NCBI GenBank assembly: GCA_965220955.1
Contig: CBDCRK010000008.1
Location: forward strand, 174,792-238,791
Direction: 5' to 3'
Length of the DNA: 64,000 bases
Source of the DNA: CBDCRK01 sp965220955
GTDB lineage: Bacteria; Desulfobacterota; Binatia; Bin18; CBDCRK01
Positions within the stretch are counted from its first letter, which is position 1. Each line of letters opens with the position of its first letter. A program made the translations under genes and the position numbers. This document shows, piece after piece, positions 8,937 to 17,237 of this stretch. The notes under the pieces are model-generated. The model did not search any database and was not told where the DNA came from. It worked only from the letters and a program-made list of their open reading frames with translations.

Positions 8937-9647
8937 CTATCCCCTTCCATGCAAGGGTTCAATAATAATTCTTTCATTTTGTACCCTAGCGATTTCTGGC
9001 TGAGGTATGTGGCGGTTGCCTTCCCCCTCTTCTGGCCGGGCAATCAGTGGACCAATACGCAACTGCAAGGGGACTAGGTTTAAAGAGATCACCACCGCAT
9101 TACTGTTGTCTGGGTAGCCAGCATGCACTAAGCCCCGCAGCGAACCAAAAACAACCACATCCCCTCCCGCCAGGATCTCTGCTCCCTGGTTTACATCTCC
9201 TACCAGCAACACGTTTCCTTCGCATACCTCCTTTTGACCGGAACGCAGGCTACGCCGCAGGTAGAGGGCGGTACTGCTCTCTTTGCGAACTGCTGCTGTC
9301 TCTCCAGGAGAGGACTTTGATGCTGGATCGCGGCTCTTGCTTGAGGTCAGGGCAGCCTCACGTACCGGCACCCCTTCCTTGTAAAGCACTTCGCGGCTGA
9401 TCGGGGAGAGAGCAACGGCGTAACGCAGCAGGAGCCCTTCTTTATGGAGGAGCTCTTTGAGGTCTCGCCACTCTTCTTTGCTGAGTAGCCGCGAGCCAAA
9501 GTGAAGAATTATTTGCGAGTTGCAAAAGAAGCCATCGGCACGAGACAGCTCCTTCTCTGCTGCCCGCATTACCTCATAAAAAGGGACCTGATCGTCAAGA
9601 AGGAAGGTTGTTCCTTCCTTCAGGCCCTTAATGGTAAGGAGTTCCAC
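8937..9647 (-). CDS. minC: Septum site-determining protein MinC
   Basis: FtsZ polymerisation inhibitor recruited by MinD. The GTG at 9647 is chosen because GGGAGG precedes it by 4 nt; an in-frame ATG at 9683 lacks a comparable site. The N-terminal FtsZ-binding domain (TIKGLKEGTTFLLDD) is joined by a Ser/Lys-rich linker at about 105-125 to the C-terminal beta-helix. That part carries LRSGQKEVCEGNVLLVGDVNQGAEILAGGDVVVFG and LRGLVHAGYPDN, the MinD-interaction surface. First gene of the min operon. Confidence 0.94.
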   Translation of the reverse strand: MELLTIKGLKEGTTFLLDDQVPFYEVMRAAEKELSRADGFFCNSQIILHFGSRLLSKEEWRDLKELLHKEGLLLRYAVALSPISREVLYKEGVPVREAALTSSKSRDPASKSSPGETAAVRKESSTALYLRRSLRSGQKEVCEGNVLLVGDVNQGAEILAGGDVVVFGSLRGLVHAGYPDNSNAVVISLNLVPLQLRIGPLIARPEEGEGNRHIPQPEIARVQNERIIIEPLHGRG

Positions 9648-9807
9648 GCCACCTCCCAAACACTCCCTCAGAAAAACCCACACTAGGACCTAGCTGCTCA
9701 TCAGTCGTGGGGTGTTACCAGAACAATATTCTGTAACAGAAAAAAAAGCGAGACACAAGATACTATGGGACTTGTTCGGTTGGTTTGGTCATTCGTTCCG
9801 CGGTTGG

Positions 9808-9867
9808 TTCCGGCTTAAAGCTAGACTTGCTCGGTAGAGCTTTGCTGACTAGTGCTGTGCTTAGTTG
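9808..9867. repeat. Dispersed repeat family A, copy 1 (intergenic)
   Basis: A non-coding copy of an imperfect repeat seen again at 10348-10417 and 11558-11611. Shared pieces in order are a TTCCGGCTTAAAG-type block, TGCTCGG, CTTTGCTGACT and CTGTGCTTAGTT. Because it also occurs outside genes, it is a DNA element rather than a protein domain. Confidence 0.7.
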
Positions 9868-9939
9868 CAAGGCGCTTGAGAGATAGCTATAAAACCAAAC
9901 ACCAATTGTTATCTTAAAGCACGAGAGGAATACAGTCAT

Positions 9940-10044
9940 ATGGCCAGAGAACGAGACAAGGAAATCCGCCGTCGCCGTAAGCGTCGTGAAAAGGCGCGTA
10001 AGCAACACATTAAGGAGCTAAAGGCGCAGGCGAAGAAGAGTTAG
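9940..10044 (+). CDS. Small highly basic protein (34 aa)
   Basis: ATG 9940 to TAG 10044 encodes 34 residues, of which 19 are Lys or Arg (MARERDKEIRRRRKRREKAR at the start). GAGAGGA lies about 10 nt upstream. The pattern looks like a long basic helix and resembles short conserved basic proteins in several phyla, but I cannot name a family. Nucleic-acid or ribosome binding is a guess. It converges on gspB and overlaps the last 35 bases of that gene. It is too short for usual ORF cut-offs. Confidence 0.55.
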   Translation: MARERDKEIRRRRKRREKARKQHIKELKAQAKKS

Positions 10045-10846
10045 CGTACGGCTTGACTACAAAGGTAGAATTGCCAAAGCCCAGTTCTACTCCATCCGGC
10101 AGGATACGCTTAATTGTAAAGTCAGCAACGGTGTCTCCTTCATGAATCATTAACATTGGCCCGCCATTGATGCCGATAAAGGCTAGGCGCCTGTCTACGT
10201 CTGGCGACCACTGTAACAGGTTCAGAGACACTTTGGGGATGCCCAGAGGGAGGGGAAAGATAGGAGCCTGAGCCTCAGGGGTGTCCTGGGACTGCTTGTA
10301 AAGTTGCTTGTTTGGCAGGTTCTGCTCGTTGCGTTCGCCGATTGACGGTGTACTTAGTTCCGACCTGCGGCCGGTCCCACTCGATTCCGCCTTGCTGACT
10401 GAAGCTGCGCTTAGTTGTTTGCTATACAGGCTCTGCTCTCTTGCGTAAGGGCTTTTGGAAGTGACCAAAGGTGAGCGCTGTACAGCGGCGGAAAGGGGGG
10501 AACCTCCTACACCGGGCTCATACAAACCCTCTGAGTGAGTTTGGGGCATAGGGGTAGACCAAGAAGAAGACCTCTCTAGTGGATGAGATAGAGCAGCAAC
10601 GGTGGTTGGAGGATCGGATGGTACTATAGGAATCGATGCCGCTGGTCCTGAACGCAAGAGCATTGTTCCCACACCACCGGCAAACCCCATACCCATCAAT
10701 ACAAGCCCTATTACCCAAATGCCTTTACGGGAGGGAGAGGGAAGGGGTGCAGCTTGGGGAAAAAAGAGCAGTCTCTCTCGGGTGCTGTGGCCAGAGACAC
10801 GCCGCTCTTCCTCGACCTTCCGTAAAGCGTCCAGAATTGTGCTCAT
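10010..10846 (-). CDS. gspB: General secretion pathway protein B (GspB/T2SSB)
   Basis: A 278-residue bitopic protein: an N-terminal cytoplasmic segment MSTILDALRKVEEERR, one membrane helix at about 42-62 (GIWVIGLVLMGMGFAGGVG) and a long Ser/Pro-rich linker. The C-terminal T2SSB domain reads NLLQWSPDVDRRLAFINGG-like, EGDTVADFTIKRILPDGVEL. GspB works with the GspA ATPase to place the secretin through the cell wall. It overlaps gspA by 4 nt (ATGA). The linker includes a peptide (SVSKAESSGTGRRSELSTPS) generated by dispersed repeat family A. Confidence 0.85.
   Translation of the reverse strand: MSTILDALRKVEEERRVSGHSTRERLLFFPQAAPLPSPSRKGIWVIGLVLMGMGFAGGVGTMLLRSGPAASIPIVPSDPPTTVAALSHPLERSSSWSTPMPQTHSEGLYEPGVGGSPLSAAVQRSPLVTSKSPYAREQSLYSKQLSAASVSKAESSGTGRRSELSTPSIGERNEQNLPNKQLYKQSQDTPEAQAPIFPLPLGIPKVSLNLLQWSPDVDRRLAFIGINGGPMLMIHEGDTVADFTIKRILPDGVELGFGNSTFVVKPYANSSSPAPLAP
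10348..10417. repeat. Dispersed repeat family A, copy 2 (inside gspB)
   Basis: Contains ACTTAGTTCCGACCTGCGG, CCTTGCTGACT and GCGCTTAGTT in the same order as the other two copies. It inserts an in-frame peptide into the GspB linker. Confidence 0.7.
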
Positions 10847-12687
10847 GTTTCTTTTTCCTGGAGGCTGGGGTTTTCTGTTTCTGCCGTCAAACGGGGATGA
10901 GGGTAGCTCGACAGGGAATTGTAAAGCATGATCATAGTGAACGGTCCCACCACTCCATCTGGCACCAGGCGTTTGGCCCGCTGGAAAAAGGCTACCGCTT
11001 GCTCAGTCTTCGTGTCGAACGTGGTGGAAGGGGGCTCAGGATACACCTGGGCTCGCTGAAGCAGGGTATGGAGCCGCTTCACGTTCTGACCCACACTGCC
11101 AATTGTAAGGTAAGCCCCCAACCCTTCAAAGTTGCGCCAGAAAAGGTGGGCTTTGCCAAACCAGTTGTTACTTATAACTCCAAACGGTATCTCCTGCTCC
11201 TTGTCCAGCAGCACCCAACAGCGGCTTCCGTTTGTCTTGAGCAGGAGGATGAACCGCAACTCTTTCTCTTCAGGAGTGAGTAATTCAACAATAACAGGTA
11301 GGTCAAGGAGGGTTAAAAGATTTAAGTTGCCACTAATGGGCAGGTACTCCAGACGACGGGTACGAGCAATCCGGCTTAAGTCCAGTACTTCTCCCTGTCT
11401 TTCTTCTTCCCGTATGCCTTCTGTTCCCCAGGTACGCAGAAGCCCATCGACTGCCTGTGTGGCGCTGCGTGCAAGGTCGAGCCGCTGTAGGCTCCCAAGA
11501 AAGGCTTCTTCCGTATAGGTTAATACGCTAGTTTGTGGGACCAGTTCGTTGTATGACGCTGTGCTTAGTTCCCGCTTATGGCCAGACCTGCTCGGCTCCG
11601 CCTGGCTGACTGTGGGTGGCCGCCCCAACGCTACACTTAGTGTTCCTGTAGATGTTGCTGCTGGAGACAGTATAGGTTGAGAAATAGGGAGGGAAGCAGA
11701 CAGCTCCATAACCGTTTTTCCCTCTGCTGTTGGCGTGGCCAGGCTGGTAGAAGGAGTGAGAGAAAAAAGGTGGCGCACTGGTTCCGTTCCCGACACTGCC
11801 ACCACAAACAAGAGCACTACTGCCAGAACAGCAACGCCAAGCGAGACTTGCCAGGGTAATAGTCGTGGTGACCTTCCTACATGCAGTGTAAGTTCTTGGA
11901 TGGCCTGGCGGACCGTGCTCCGGCTGATAGTCCGCTCCTCGCTAGTGTAGCCTACGAGCAGAGTACGGTGACAGACCGTGTTGGTCAGTCGGGGCACGCC
12001 ATGAGTGAAACGGTAGACCGCGTGCAAAGCATCTCTGGCGAATGTGACCGGTTCGCGGCCGTCCGCTGCTACACGCAGGCGATGGCGGATGTAAGCGGCA
12101 GTTTCCTGTTCGTTGAGCGCTTCGAGGTGCCAGCGCAGGGTTACTCGTTGGTTGAGTTGGGCCAACTCAGGGCGGGCCAGCATTTCCCTTAACTCTGGCT
12201 GGCCTACCAGGATAATCAGGAGGAGTTTCTCTCGTTCCGTCTCCAAGTTAGAGAGGAGGCGTAGTTGTTCCAGCACAGCAGGGTCCAAGTCTTGTGCCTC
12301 GTCAACCACCACCACCACCCGTCTGCCCATAGTTTTTTGTTCAAGAAGGAATCGGTTTAAATGATCAACCAGTTCCCTCTTGCTGGCGCCAGCAGCCGTT
12401 AGGCCTAGCTCAGTGTTGATTGCCTGCAGAAGCTCAAGCGCAGACAGAGCGGGATTGAAGATGTAGGCCACAGCCGCCTCGGTATCGAGGTCTCGCATCA
12501 GAGTGCGCACAAGCGTGGTCTTTCCTGTGCCAATCTCGCCGGTAATAATAATGACCCCACTTCCTTCGTTTACTCCGTAGATCAGATGGCCCAAAGCCTC
12601 CTGGTGTTTAGCACTGAGAAAAAGATAGTGGGGGTCCGGGGTAAGACGGAACGGGGTGTCGTGGAAACCGTAGAATTCTTCGTACAT
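10843..12687 (-). CDS. gspA: General secretion pathway protein A (GspA/ExeA) AAA ATPase
   Basis: About 614 residues from MYEEFYGFHDTPFRLTPDPHYLF, the standard ExeA opening; an ATG at 12702, just after the preceding stop, is also possible. Walker A is TGEIGTGKTT and Walker B VVVVDEAQDLD. A single membrane helix (VSLGVAVLAVVLLFVVAVSG) follows the ATPase. The periplasmic part has a peptidase-C39-like segment and a C-terminal peptidoglycan-binding domain (FDTKTEQAVAFFQRAKRLVPDGVVGPFTMIMLYN). It couples ATP use to opening peptidoglycan for secretin assembly. The type II secretion core genes are not in the window. Confidence 0.9.
   Translation of the reverse strand: MYEEFYGFHDTPFRLTPDPHYLFLSAKHQEALGHLIYGVNEGSGVIIITGEIGTGKTTLVRTLMRDLDTEAAVAYIFNPALSALELLQAINTELGLTAAGASKRELVDHLNRFLLEQKTMGRRVVVVVDEAQDLDPAVLEQLRLLSNLETEREKLLLIILVGQPELREMLARPELAQLNQRVTLRWHLEALNEQETAAYIRHRLRVAADGREPVTFARDALHAVYRFTHGVPRLTNTVCHRTLLVGYTSEERTISRSTVRQAIQELTLHVGRSPRLLPWQVSLGVAVLAVVLLFVVAVSGTEPVRHLFSLTPSTSLATPTAEGKTVMELSASLPISQPILSPAATSTGTLSVALGRPPTVSQAEPSRSGHKRELSTASYNELVPQTSVLTYTEEAFLGSLQRLDLARSATQAVDGLLRTWGTEGIREEERQGEVLDLSRIARTRRLEYLPISGNLNLLTLLDLPVIVELLTPEEKELRFILLLKTNGSRCWVLLDKEQEIPFGVISNNWFGKAHLFWRNFEGLGAYLTIGSVGQNVKRLHTLLQRAQVYPEPPSTTFDTKTEQAVAFFQRAKRLVPDGVVGPFTMIMLYNSLSSYPHPRLTAETENPSLQEKET
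11558..11611. repeat. Dispersed repeat family A, copy 3 (inside gspA)
   Basis: GCTGTGCTTAGTTCCCGCTT, GGCCAGACCTGCTCGG and GCCTGGCTGACT. On the minus strand it encodes TVSQAEPSRSGHKRELSTAS in the periplasmic linker of GspA, parallel to the peptide in GspB. Confidence 0.7.
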
Positions 12688-12702
12688 GGGCAAGGTACCC
12701 AT

Positions 12703-13356
12703 CTACACCCCGAGAAGGCTTTGCATACGCTCCCACCACGCTCGTAGGGCAGGAGCTGAGTCGAAGAAAGGCTCCTGACTTACCGCGGTCACCCATTTCA
12801 GCGTGCCAAACAAGCAGAGGTCGACATAGGTGAAAAGACCAAAAAAGTACTCTTGCCCGGAGATAGCAGCATCAAGATCGGCCAGAACTACCCGCATCCT
12901 GGAGCGATACTCTTCCTTTTTGGCTGCCACCGCTTCCAGGGTTGTGCCTAGACGAGTTTCGCGTGAGGTACGGAAGTATTCCCGGTCTGCCGGATCAACT
13001 TTGGTAAAGATGTCATGAACCACCAAGGGAAAGAGCGCTGGGTGCACCGTTTGGTCCACATAGAGGTTAAAGAAGCGGCAAGCCTCTTTGAGCCCTAAAC
13101 CGGGAAAGATCTTAGGTTCAGGCTGTTTTTCTTCGAGGTACCCAGCAATAGTCCATGAGTCGTGCACCACAGTGCCATTGTCCTTGATGACCGGTACCCG
13201 GTCTTGGCCAGAGAAGGCGATCTTGTCCTTGTCACTAAAACGAATAGGAATGGTGGTGTAAGTAATTTTTTTGTACGCCAATACCGCCTTGGTACGCGAG
13301 CAAAAAGGGCTGAAGCGAAGGTCATTGGCGCCCACAAGGTCGTAAAGCTCGATCAT
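12703..13356 (-). CDS. Glutathione S-transferase family protein
   Basis: A 217-residue two-domain GST. The N-terminal thioredoxin-like domain contains LRFSPFCSRTKAVLAYKKI, with a Cys-Ser at the glutathione-contact position, and the cis-Pro motif DRVPVIKDNGTVVHDSWTIAGYLEE. An all-helical C-terminal domain follows. Substrate unknown; stress or xenobiotic conjugation is the family expectation. SD GGAGGAGG precedes ATG 13356. gspA begins directly at its stop. Confidence 0.85.
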   Translation of the reverse strand: MIELYDLVGANDLRFSPFCSRTKAVLAYKKITYTTIPIRFSDKDKIAFSGQDRVPVIKDNGTVVHDSWTIAGYLEEKQPEPKIFPGLGLKEACRFFNLYVDQTVHPALFPLVVHDIFTKVDPADREYFRTSRETRLGTTLEAVAAKKEEYRSRMRVVLADLDAAISGQEYFFGLFTYVDLCLFGTLKWVTAVSQEPFFDSAPALRAWWERMQSLLGV

Positions 13357-13412
13357 GGTATTTCCTCCTCCCCAGGTTTTCCTGTTCAGACAGGAAACAA
13401 AATTGTCCTATA

Positions 13413-14519
13413 TCAAAAACGTATCAGAGAATTGGCTACCTCCCGATCGCAGGAAGGAGCCCGGCCAAATACCTTCTCCCATACTTCTTTCGTCTCCATA
13501 CAAAGGTAAAGGGGAACAGAAGGGGCGGCCTCTTGAAGCCATCGGAGCATGGAACGGTACATCCTTACTCGCAGGGCCTGAAAAGTCCGCCATTTGCCAT
13601 CACCGCAGGGGATCTGCTCACCTGAGAGTACCCGCGTGCGAGGGAAGCGTTCCCGTACAATGCCTCGCAGTCGTGAGGTGAAGCGCAGGTTACCAAGACT
13701 TATCCAGGCAACACGCCGAAGGTCAAGACTAGAAAAGAGCTGCTCCACTACGGCCAGGTATCCTGCCTCCCAACCAGGGTATTCAATCAGGGGGTCAAAG
13801 TGGAATCCCAGTTTGTATCCTGCGGCTCCACAGCGACGGGCCGCGTCCAGGCGTTCCCCAAAAGAGGCGGTACCATGCTCTTCTGTTGCCGCAATCTCCG
13901 GAGGGGTGATCGACCATGAGACTACCACGCGGTCCTTAGGGTCGAGAGATAGGAGTTCATCAATACAGTCACTCTTAGTCTTCAGCTCTAGAAGGGCGTT
14001 TTTTCTGCTGGCAAAGAAGGGAACAAAATGGGAGGAAAGGCCCAGCAAGGGATCAAGGGCAAGGCTGTCGGACAGCTCACCAGTGCCAATACGGAAAGAG
14101 CGCCAGGGATGGCGGTCCACTACTGCAGCAATTTCCTTGAGTAGGTCATCAAGATTGGTGAAAACCTTGATTGTTGGATTGTTAGCCAAGTACTCCTGTA
14201 GGAAACAGTAGCTACAGTCCATAGGACAGTTAGAAACTGGGCTCATTGCCAAGTAGTTGCAGCAGACCAGACCCGGTGTGCCTGCGGGGCAGTGTTCAAG
14301 AAAGGTGCCGCGCTGGCGGGTAAAAAGTAGACGATGTTTTCCTTGGCCAAAGGGATCGTAGCCGTTGCCAGAGACGTTCGCCGAGGCCTTCTCTTGCTTC
14401 CATCCTTTCTCGACCATGTAACAAGGAACATCCGGCAGCTGCTCGCGCACACGCCGCACCAAGGGAGAATTCTCCTCTCCAAGCTCCACAAGAATTTCGT
14501 CTGGTCGATACCTTTCCAT
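13413..14519 (-). CDS. Spore-photoproduct-lyase-like radical SAM protein
   Basis: A 368-residue radical SAM enzyme. The 4Fe-4S ligands are Cys98, Cys102 and Cys105 in NCPMDCSYCFLQEY. This C-x3-C-x2-C spacing and the following sequence match the SplB family, which repairs the spore photoproduct thymine dimer. GKHRLLFTRQRGTFLEHCPAG is also typical. As the host is probably not spore-forming, the homologue may repair another thymine lesion or act on a different substrate. No strong SD is seen upstream. Confidence 0.8.
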   Translation of the reverse strand: MERYRPDEILVELGEENSPLVRRVREQLPDVPCYMVEKGWKQEKASANVSGNGYDPFGQGKHRLLFTRQRGTFLEHCPAGTPGLVCCNYLAMSPVSNCPMDCSYCFLQEYLANNPTIKVFTNLDDLLKEIAAVVDRHPWRSFRIGTGELSDSLALDPLLGLSSHFVPFFASRKNALLELKTKSDCIDELLSLDPKDRVVVSWSITPPEIAATEEHGTASFGERLDAARRCGAAGYKLGFHFDPLIEYPGWEAGYLAVVEQLFSSLDLRRVAWISLGNLRFTSRLRGIVRERFPRTRVLSGEQIPCGDGKWRTFQALRVRMYRSMLRWLQEAAPSVPLYLCMETKEVWEKVFGRAPSCDREVANSLIRF

Positions 14520-14596
14520 ATGCAGGGTCCAGCTTTCAGCCGAGGCATTTAGTCAATGAAATCCCTAGGCAAATTTTGCCAAGTCCAGTCCCTAGT

Positions 14597-15130
14597 TTAG
14601 ACTTCATCAAGAAGAGAGAAAAGCCTCTCTGTCCACCCTTCTTCTACCCGCTTGAGAAGCCGCTCGATACTCTCTTTGAGTTCTACCGTGTTCCTGGCCC
14701 GAATCTCCACCCGGATCTCGTCTCCTTCCAGGAAAGGGGGAAATGTGACCTGGACGCGACGGCCCAGATCCAGCTTCTTAATCGTCTCTTTTAACTGTTC
14801 TTCCAACTGGGAGAGTTGGGGATAACGAAGCTTACGTAGCTCTGCCTTGACCTCTTTCAGCTTATCGTTGCGGGAGAGATTGCGAGCAAGAACCCGCTGG
14901 ATCTCCTGCCTCTCTAAAATCCTCGCAGGCATCTCACTATCCCGCAGGCTAATCTCCTCCAGCCAGTCGATCAGGTCACGCAAGTGGTTCTCACCAATGT
15001 GCAACTCTTTGACCAGGCGCCAAAGCGCCCCTTGATCCTTTTCTTGCCACGCGCGCCAGCGCTTGACCGTCTGCAAGTGGAGACGCTTCTCCTGAGCATA
15101 GGTGTGAATGTTGGCCTCAAGGTCCTGCAT
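14597..15130 (-). CDS. Hypothetical protein, charged, possibly coiled-coil
   Basis: About 177 residues from MQDLEAN at 15130 (GTG at 15136 is 2 codons upstream). The sequence is rich in Lys, Arg, Glu and Leu. The first 80 residues resemble a helical substrate-recognition region (LVKELHIGENHLRDLIDWLEEI). Then comes a coiled-coil stretch (KLKEVKAELRKLRYPQLSQLEEQLKETIKKL) and a beta segment (RVQVTFPPFLEGDEIRVEIRARN). I do not recognise a family; the tail is reminiscent of ParB-like C-termini, but that is weak. It lies between the radical SAM gene and a glycosyltransferase on the same strand. Confidence 0.6.
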   Translation of the reverse strand: MQDLEANIHTYAQEKRLHLQTVKRWRAWQEKDQGALWRLVKELHIGENHLRDLIDWLEEISLRDSEMPARILERQEIQRVLARNLSRNDKLKEVKAELRKLRYPQLSQLEEQLKETIKKLDLGRRVQVTFPPFLEGDEIRVEIRARNTVELKESIERLLKRVEEGWTERLFSLLDEV

Positions 15131-15190
15131 AGGCACTTATACGCATTCAGCCCTCAGCGGTCGGCTGTTACGCCTTAAAATTTCTCATCT

Positions 15191-16066
15191 CTAGCTACTT
15201 GTCTGTTCAGAATCTGATAGCTGATCACTGACCACTGACCCTATACCTAAGGCACCAACGTGTAAATCTGCCAGGGCGAGATAACGTTCCGCTTCCTCTC
15301 TTTTCCCCCTCTTTCTTGCCCCCTGGGCCAGGACCCCGCACTTCTTAACCAGGACTCGGACGGTCAGGTTTTGCCTCTCTGGCGTAAGCTTTCCTGAAGC
15401 CAGAAGTTTGCACAAAGCAGCTACGCGAAAGCGGTCCATACCCCAAAAACTGTGGGAGAGCTGATCCGAGCGACCCCCCCTTTTGATGACCAGGGGTTTC
15501 TCAATTAAGAGGACAGCCTCCTCTATGGCCACTCGCAGCCAAAGGTCATAGTCCTCGCAAGCAGGCAGAGCCTCGTCAAAACCACCCATCCGGGCAAAAA
15601 GGTCACGTCGCATCATTACTGCCGAGGGACTGACTAGGCAGAGGTCAAGGCTGCGAACAAAGATATCCCCTGAGGGTTTATCGTGCTTGTTACGAGGATT
15701 GACCCGCACCCCGCCTCGCATCCAGATCTCCTCTGTTTGACAAATCTGTACCTCGGGGTGATCCTCCATAAAGGCAACCTGCACTTCGAGCTTCTGTGGT
15801 AGCCAGAGGTCATCAGAATCAAGAAAGGCAATGAGTTCCCCATTTCCTTCCCTTACCCCCTGGTTGCGGGCAGCGGAAACGCCCTGATTATTTTGAGACA
15901 GGTAGCGTATATTCGCAAGGTGCCTGATGGCGTCCCCAGTCGCGTCGGTAGACCCATCATCAACAACAATTAACTCAAAGTCCTGATACCTCTGTTGCCG
16001 GACAGAGTGAATGGCCTCATGGACCATCTCGCGTCGGTTATAGGTTGGGATGACAACGGTAACCAT
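15191..16066 (-). CDS. Family 2 glycosyltransferase
   Basis: A 291-residue GT-A fold enzyme. VTVVIPTYNRREMVHEAI opens the Rossmann-like nucleotide-binding part. LIVVDDGSTD and LIAFLDSDDLWLP contain the metal-binding Asp residues. FDEALPACEDYDLWLR carries the ED acceptor-side motif. It transfers a sugar from a nucleotide donor, probably in surface glycan synthesis. No SD is visible; instead three 13-nt repeats abut the start codon. Confidence 0.88.
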   Translation of the reverse strand: MVTVVIPTYNRREMVHEAIHSVRQQRYQDFELIVVDDGSTDATGDAIRHLANIRYLSQNNQGVSAARNQGVREGNGELIAFLDSDDLWLPQKLEVQVAFMEDHPEVQICQTEEIWMRGGVRVNPRNKHDKPSGDIFVRSLDLCLVSPSAVMMRRDLFARMGGFDEALPACEDYDLWLRVAIEEAVLLIEKPLVIKRGGRSDQLSHSFWGMDRFRVAALCKLLASGKLTPERQNLTVRVLVKKCGVLAQGARKRGKREEAERYLALADLHVGALGIGSVVSDQLSDSEQTSS

Positions 16067-16067
16067 G

Positions 16068-16106
16068 TTTAATCTATTAGTTTAATCTATTAGTTTAATC
16101 TATTAG
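16068..16106. repeat. Three tandem 13-nt repeats at the glycosyltransferase start
   Basis: TTTAATCTATTAG occurs three times head to tail at 16068-16080, 16081-16093 and 16094-16106. The array begins two bases upstream of the glycosyltransferase ATG (minus strand), where the SD should lie. Copy-number changes would move any promoter or leader, so phase variation is possible. Confidence 0.9.
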
Positions 16107-16122
16107 TTCAACCTATCACAGC

Positions 16123-16371
16123 CTATGCCATAGAGTGGTGGAGGTATTCACAAAAGTCTGGCATCGCCAAATCTGCCAAATCTGTAAATATTATCGGTAT
16201 TCCTGGGCATGCGCAGTGTAATGGGTCTTTCTCTGTACCAATCTCATGTGGCTTTCCTGCAAAGTTCAGAATATTTCCTAGCCAGGCATAACCCTCAGCA
16301 CGGTTGGGATCAATGGCAATGACCCTTTCTGCCTGGGTGATGGCCTGATCATAGACGGTTGTCCACTGCAA
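16123..16371 (-). pseudogene. Fragment of a TPR/adenylate-cyclase-type protein
   Basis: The reading frame encodes one recognisable tetratricopeptide unit (YDQAITQAERVIAIDPNRAEGYAWLGNILNFAGKP). It matches the TPR region found behind class III adenylate cyclase domains. After about residue 42 the sequence becomes unrelated. No cyclase domain or further TPRs are present, so this looks like a remnant. Confidence 0.55.
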
Positions 16372-16384
16372 TATTCGTCATAAC

Positions 16385-16984
16385 TCAAGCCTGGCTCTTG
16401 TTCAGCTCTCGATCCTCGGCTAGAGCCAGAATGGCCCGCCAGAGGTCTTCTTTGCCGTCGCCCTTCATGGCAGAAAAAAGAATCAAGGGATGTCCCTGGA
16501 GCTGGGCTCGGATCATCTCTACCTGCTTTGTCCTCTGGGAACGTGAGAGTTTGTCGATCTTAGTGGCTACAACTAGAGCTGGTCGGTGATAGTAAGAGAG
16601 AAACTCCAGAAGGGCTAGGTCGTCCTTCTCTACCCCGCGCCGAATATCCACAATCACAACAGCGCCTTTTAGATTTTCCGATCCAATCAAATAGTCTTCA
16701 ATCAGCTTGCCCCAGCTTGCCCGCATTCCCTTGGGGACCTTAGCATAGCCATAGCCGGGAAGGTCAGCAAACACCCATTTGCGGTTGATAAGGAAGAAAT
16801 TGAGCTGACGGGTGCGCCCGGGGGTGGAGCTAGTGCGGGCAATCTTATGGTTGAGCAGGCGATTAATGAGCGATGACTTGCCCACGTTCGACCGGCCAGC
16901 AAAGGCGATCTCAGGATGGGCAAGACGCGGGTGTTGCCCGGGTGAGGCAGCAGCACCAACAAACTCTACGGAAGTAGCTTTCAT
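16385..16984 (-). CDS. engB: Ribosome biogenesis GTPase EngB/YsxC
   Basis: A 199-residue TRAFAC GTPase needed for large-subunit assembly. G1 is GRSNVGKS (30-37), G2 lies in SSTPGRTRQLNFF, G3 is DLPGYG, G4 is TKID and G5 is SAMKGDG. Length and motif spacing are normal for the family. It stands alone, divergent from the acyl-CoA dehydrogenase. Confidence 0.95.
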   Translation of the reverse strand: MKATSVEFVGAAASPGQHPRLAHPEIAFAGRSNVGKSSLINRLLNHKIARTSSTPGRTRQLNFFLINRKWVFADLPGYGYAKVPKGMRASWGKLIEDYLIGSENLKGAVVIVDIRRGVEKDDLALLEFLSYYHRPALVVATKIDKLSRSQRTKQVEMIRAQLQGHPLILFSAMKGDGKEDLWRAILALAEDRELNKSQA

Positions 16985-17089
16985 CGGTTTATTTTATTGA
17001 CCTATGGATTCGTGCCTGCAAGCCCCTCTCTTCATTTATTTTTTTAAGGATGGGGATAAGAGCACTAAGACCTACGCTCTGCTTTCCCT

Positions 17090-17118
17090 TTGCGTTGATA
17101 AAATAAGGGGTCTATAAT
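17090..17118 (+). promoter_or_regulatory. Sigma-70-type promoter for the acyl-CoA dehydrogenase cluster
   Basis: TTGCGT (17090-17095), exactly 17 nt, then a consensus TATAAT (17113-17118). It lies about 120 nt upstream of the first gene of a four-gene plus-strand run and faces the right way. Confidence 0.6.
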
Positions 17119-17237
17119 TTGTGCAACGAATCCCCTGGCTTTAGTTGCGGGGCATGTGAATATTTTGCTCTTCTGGGCAATGGTATCTGTCAGTATTCAT
17201 GGCTGGGGAAAAACCTGAGAGGAGGTTTTCCAGAGTG

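Noticed and set aside
10636..11283. 215-residue plus-strand ORF
   Set aside because: Shadow of gspA/gspB on the opposite strand.
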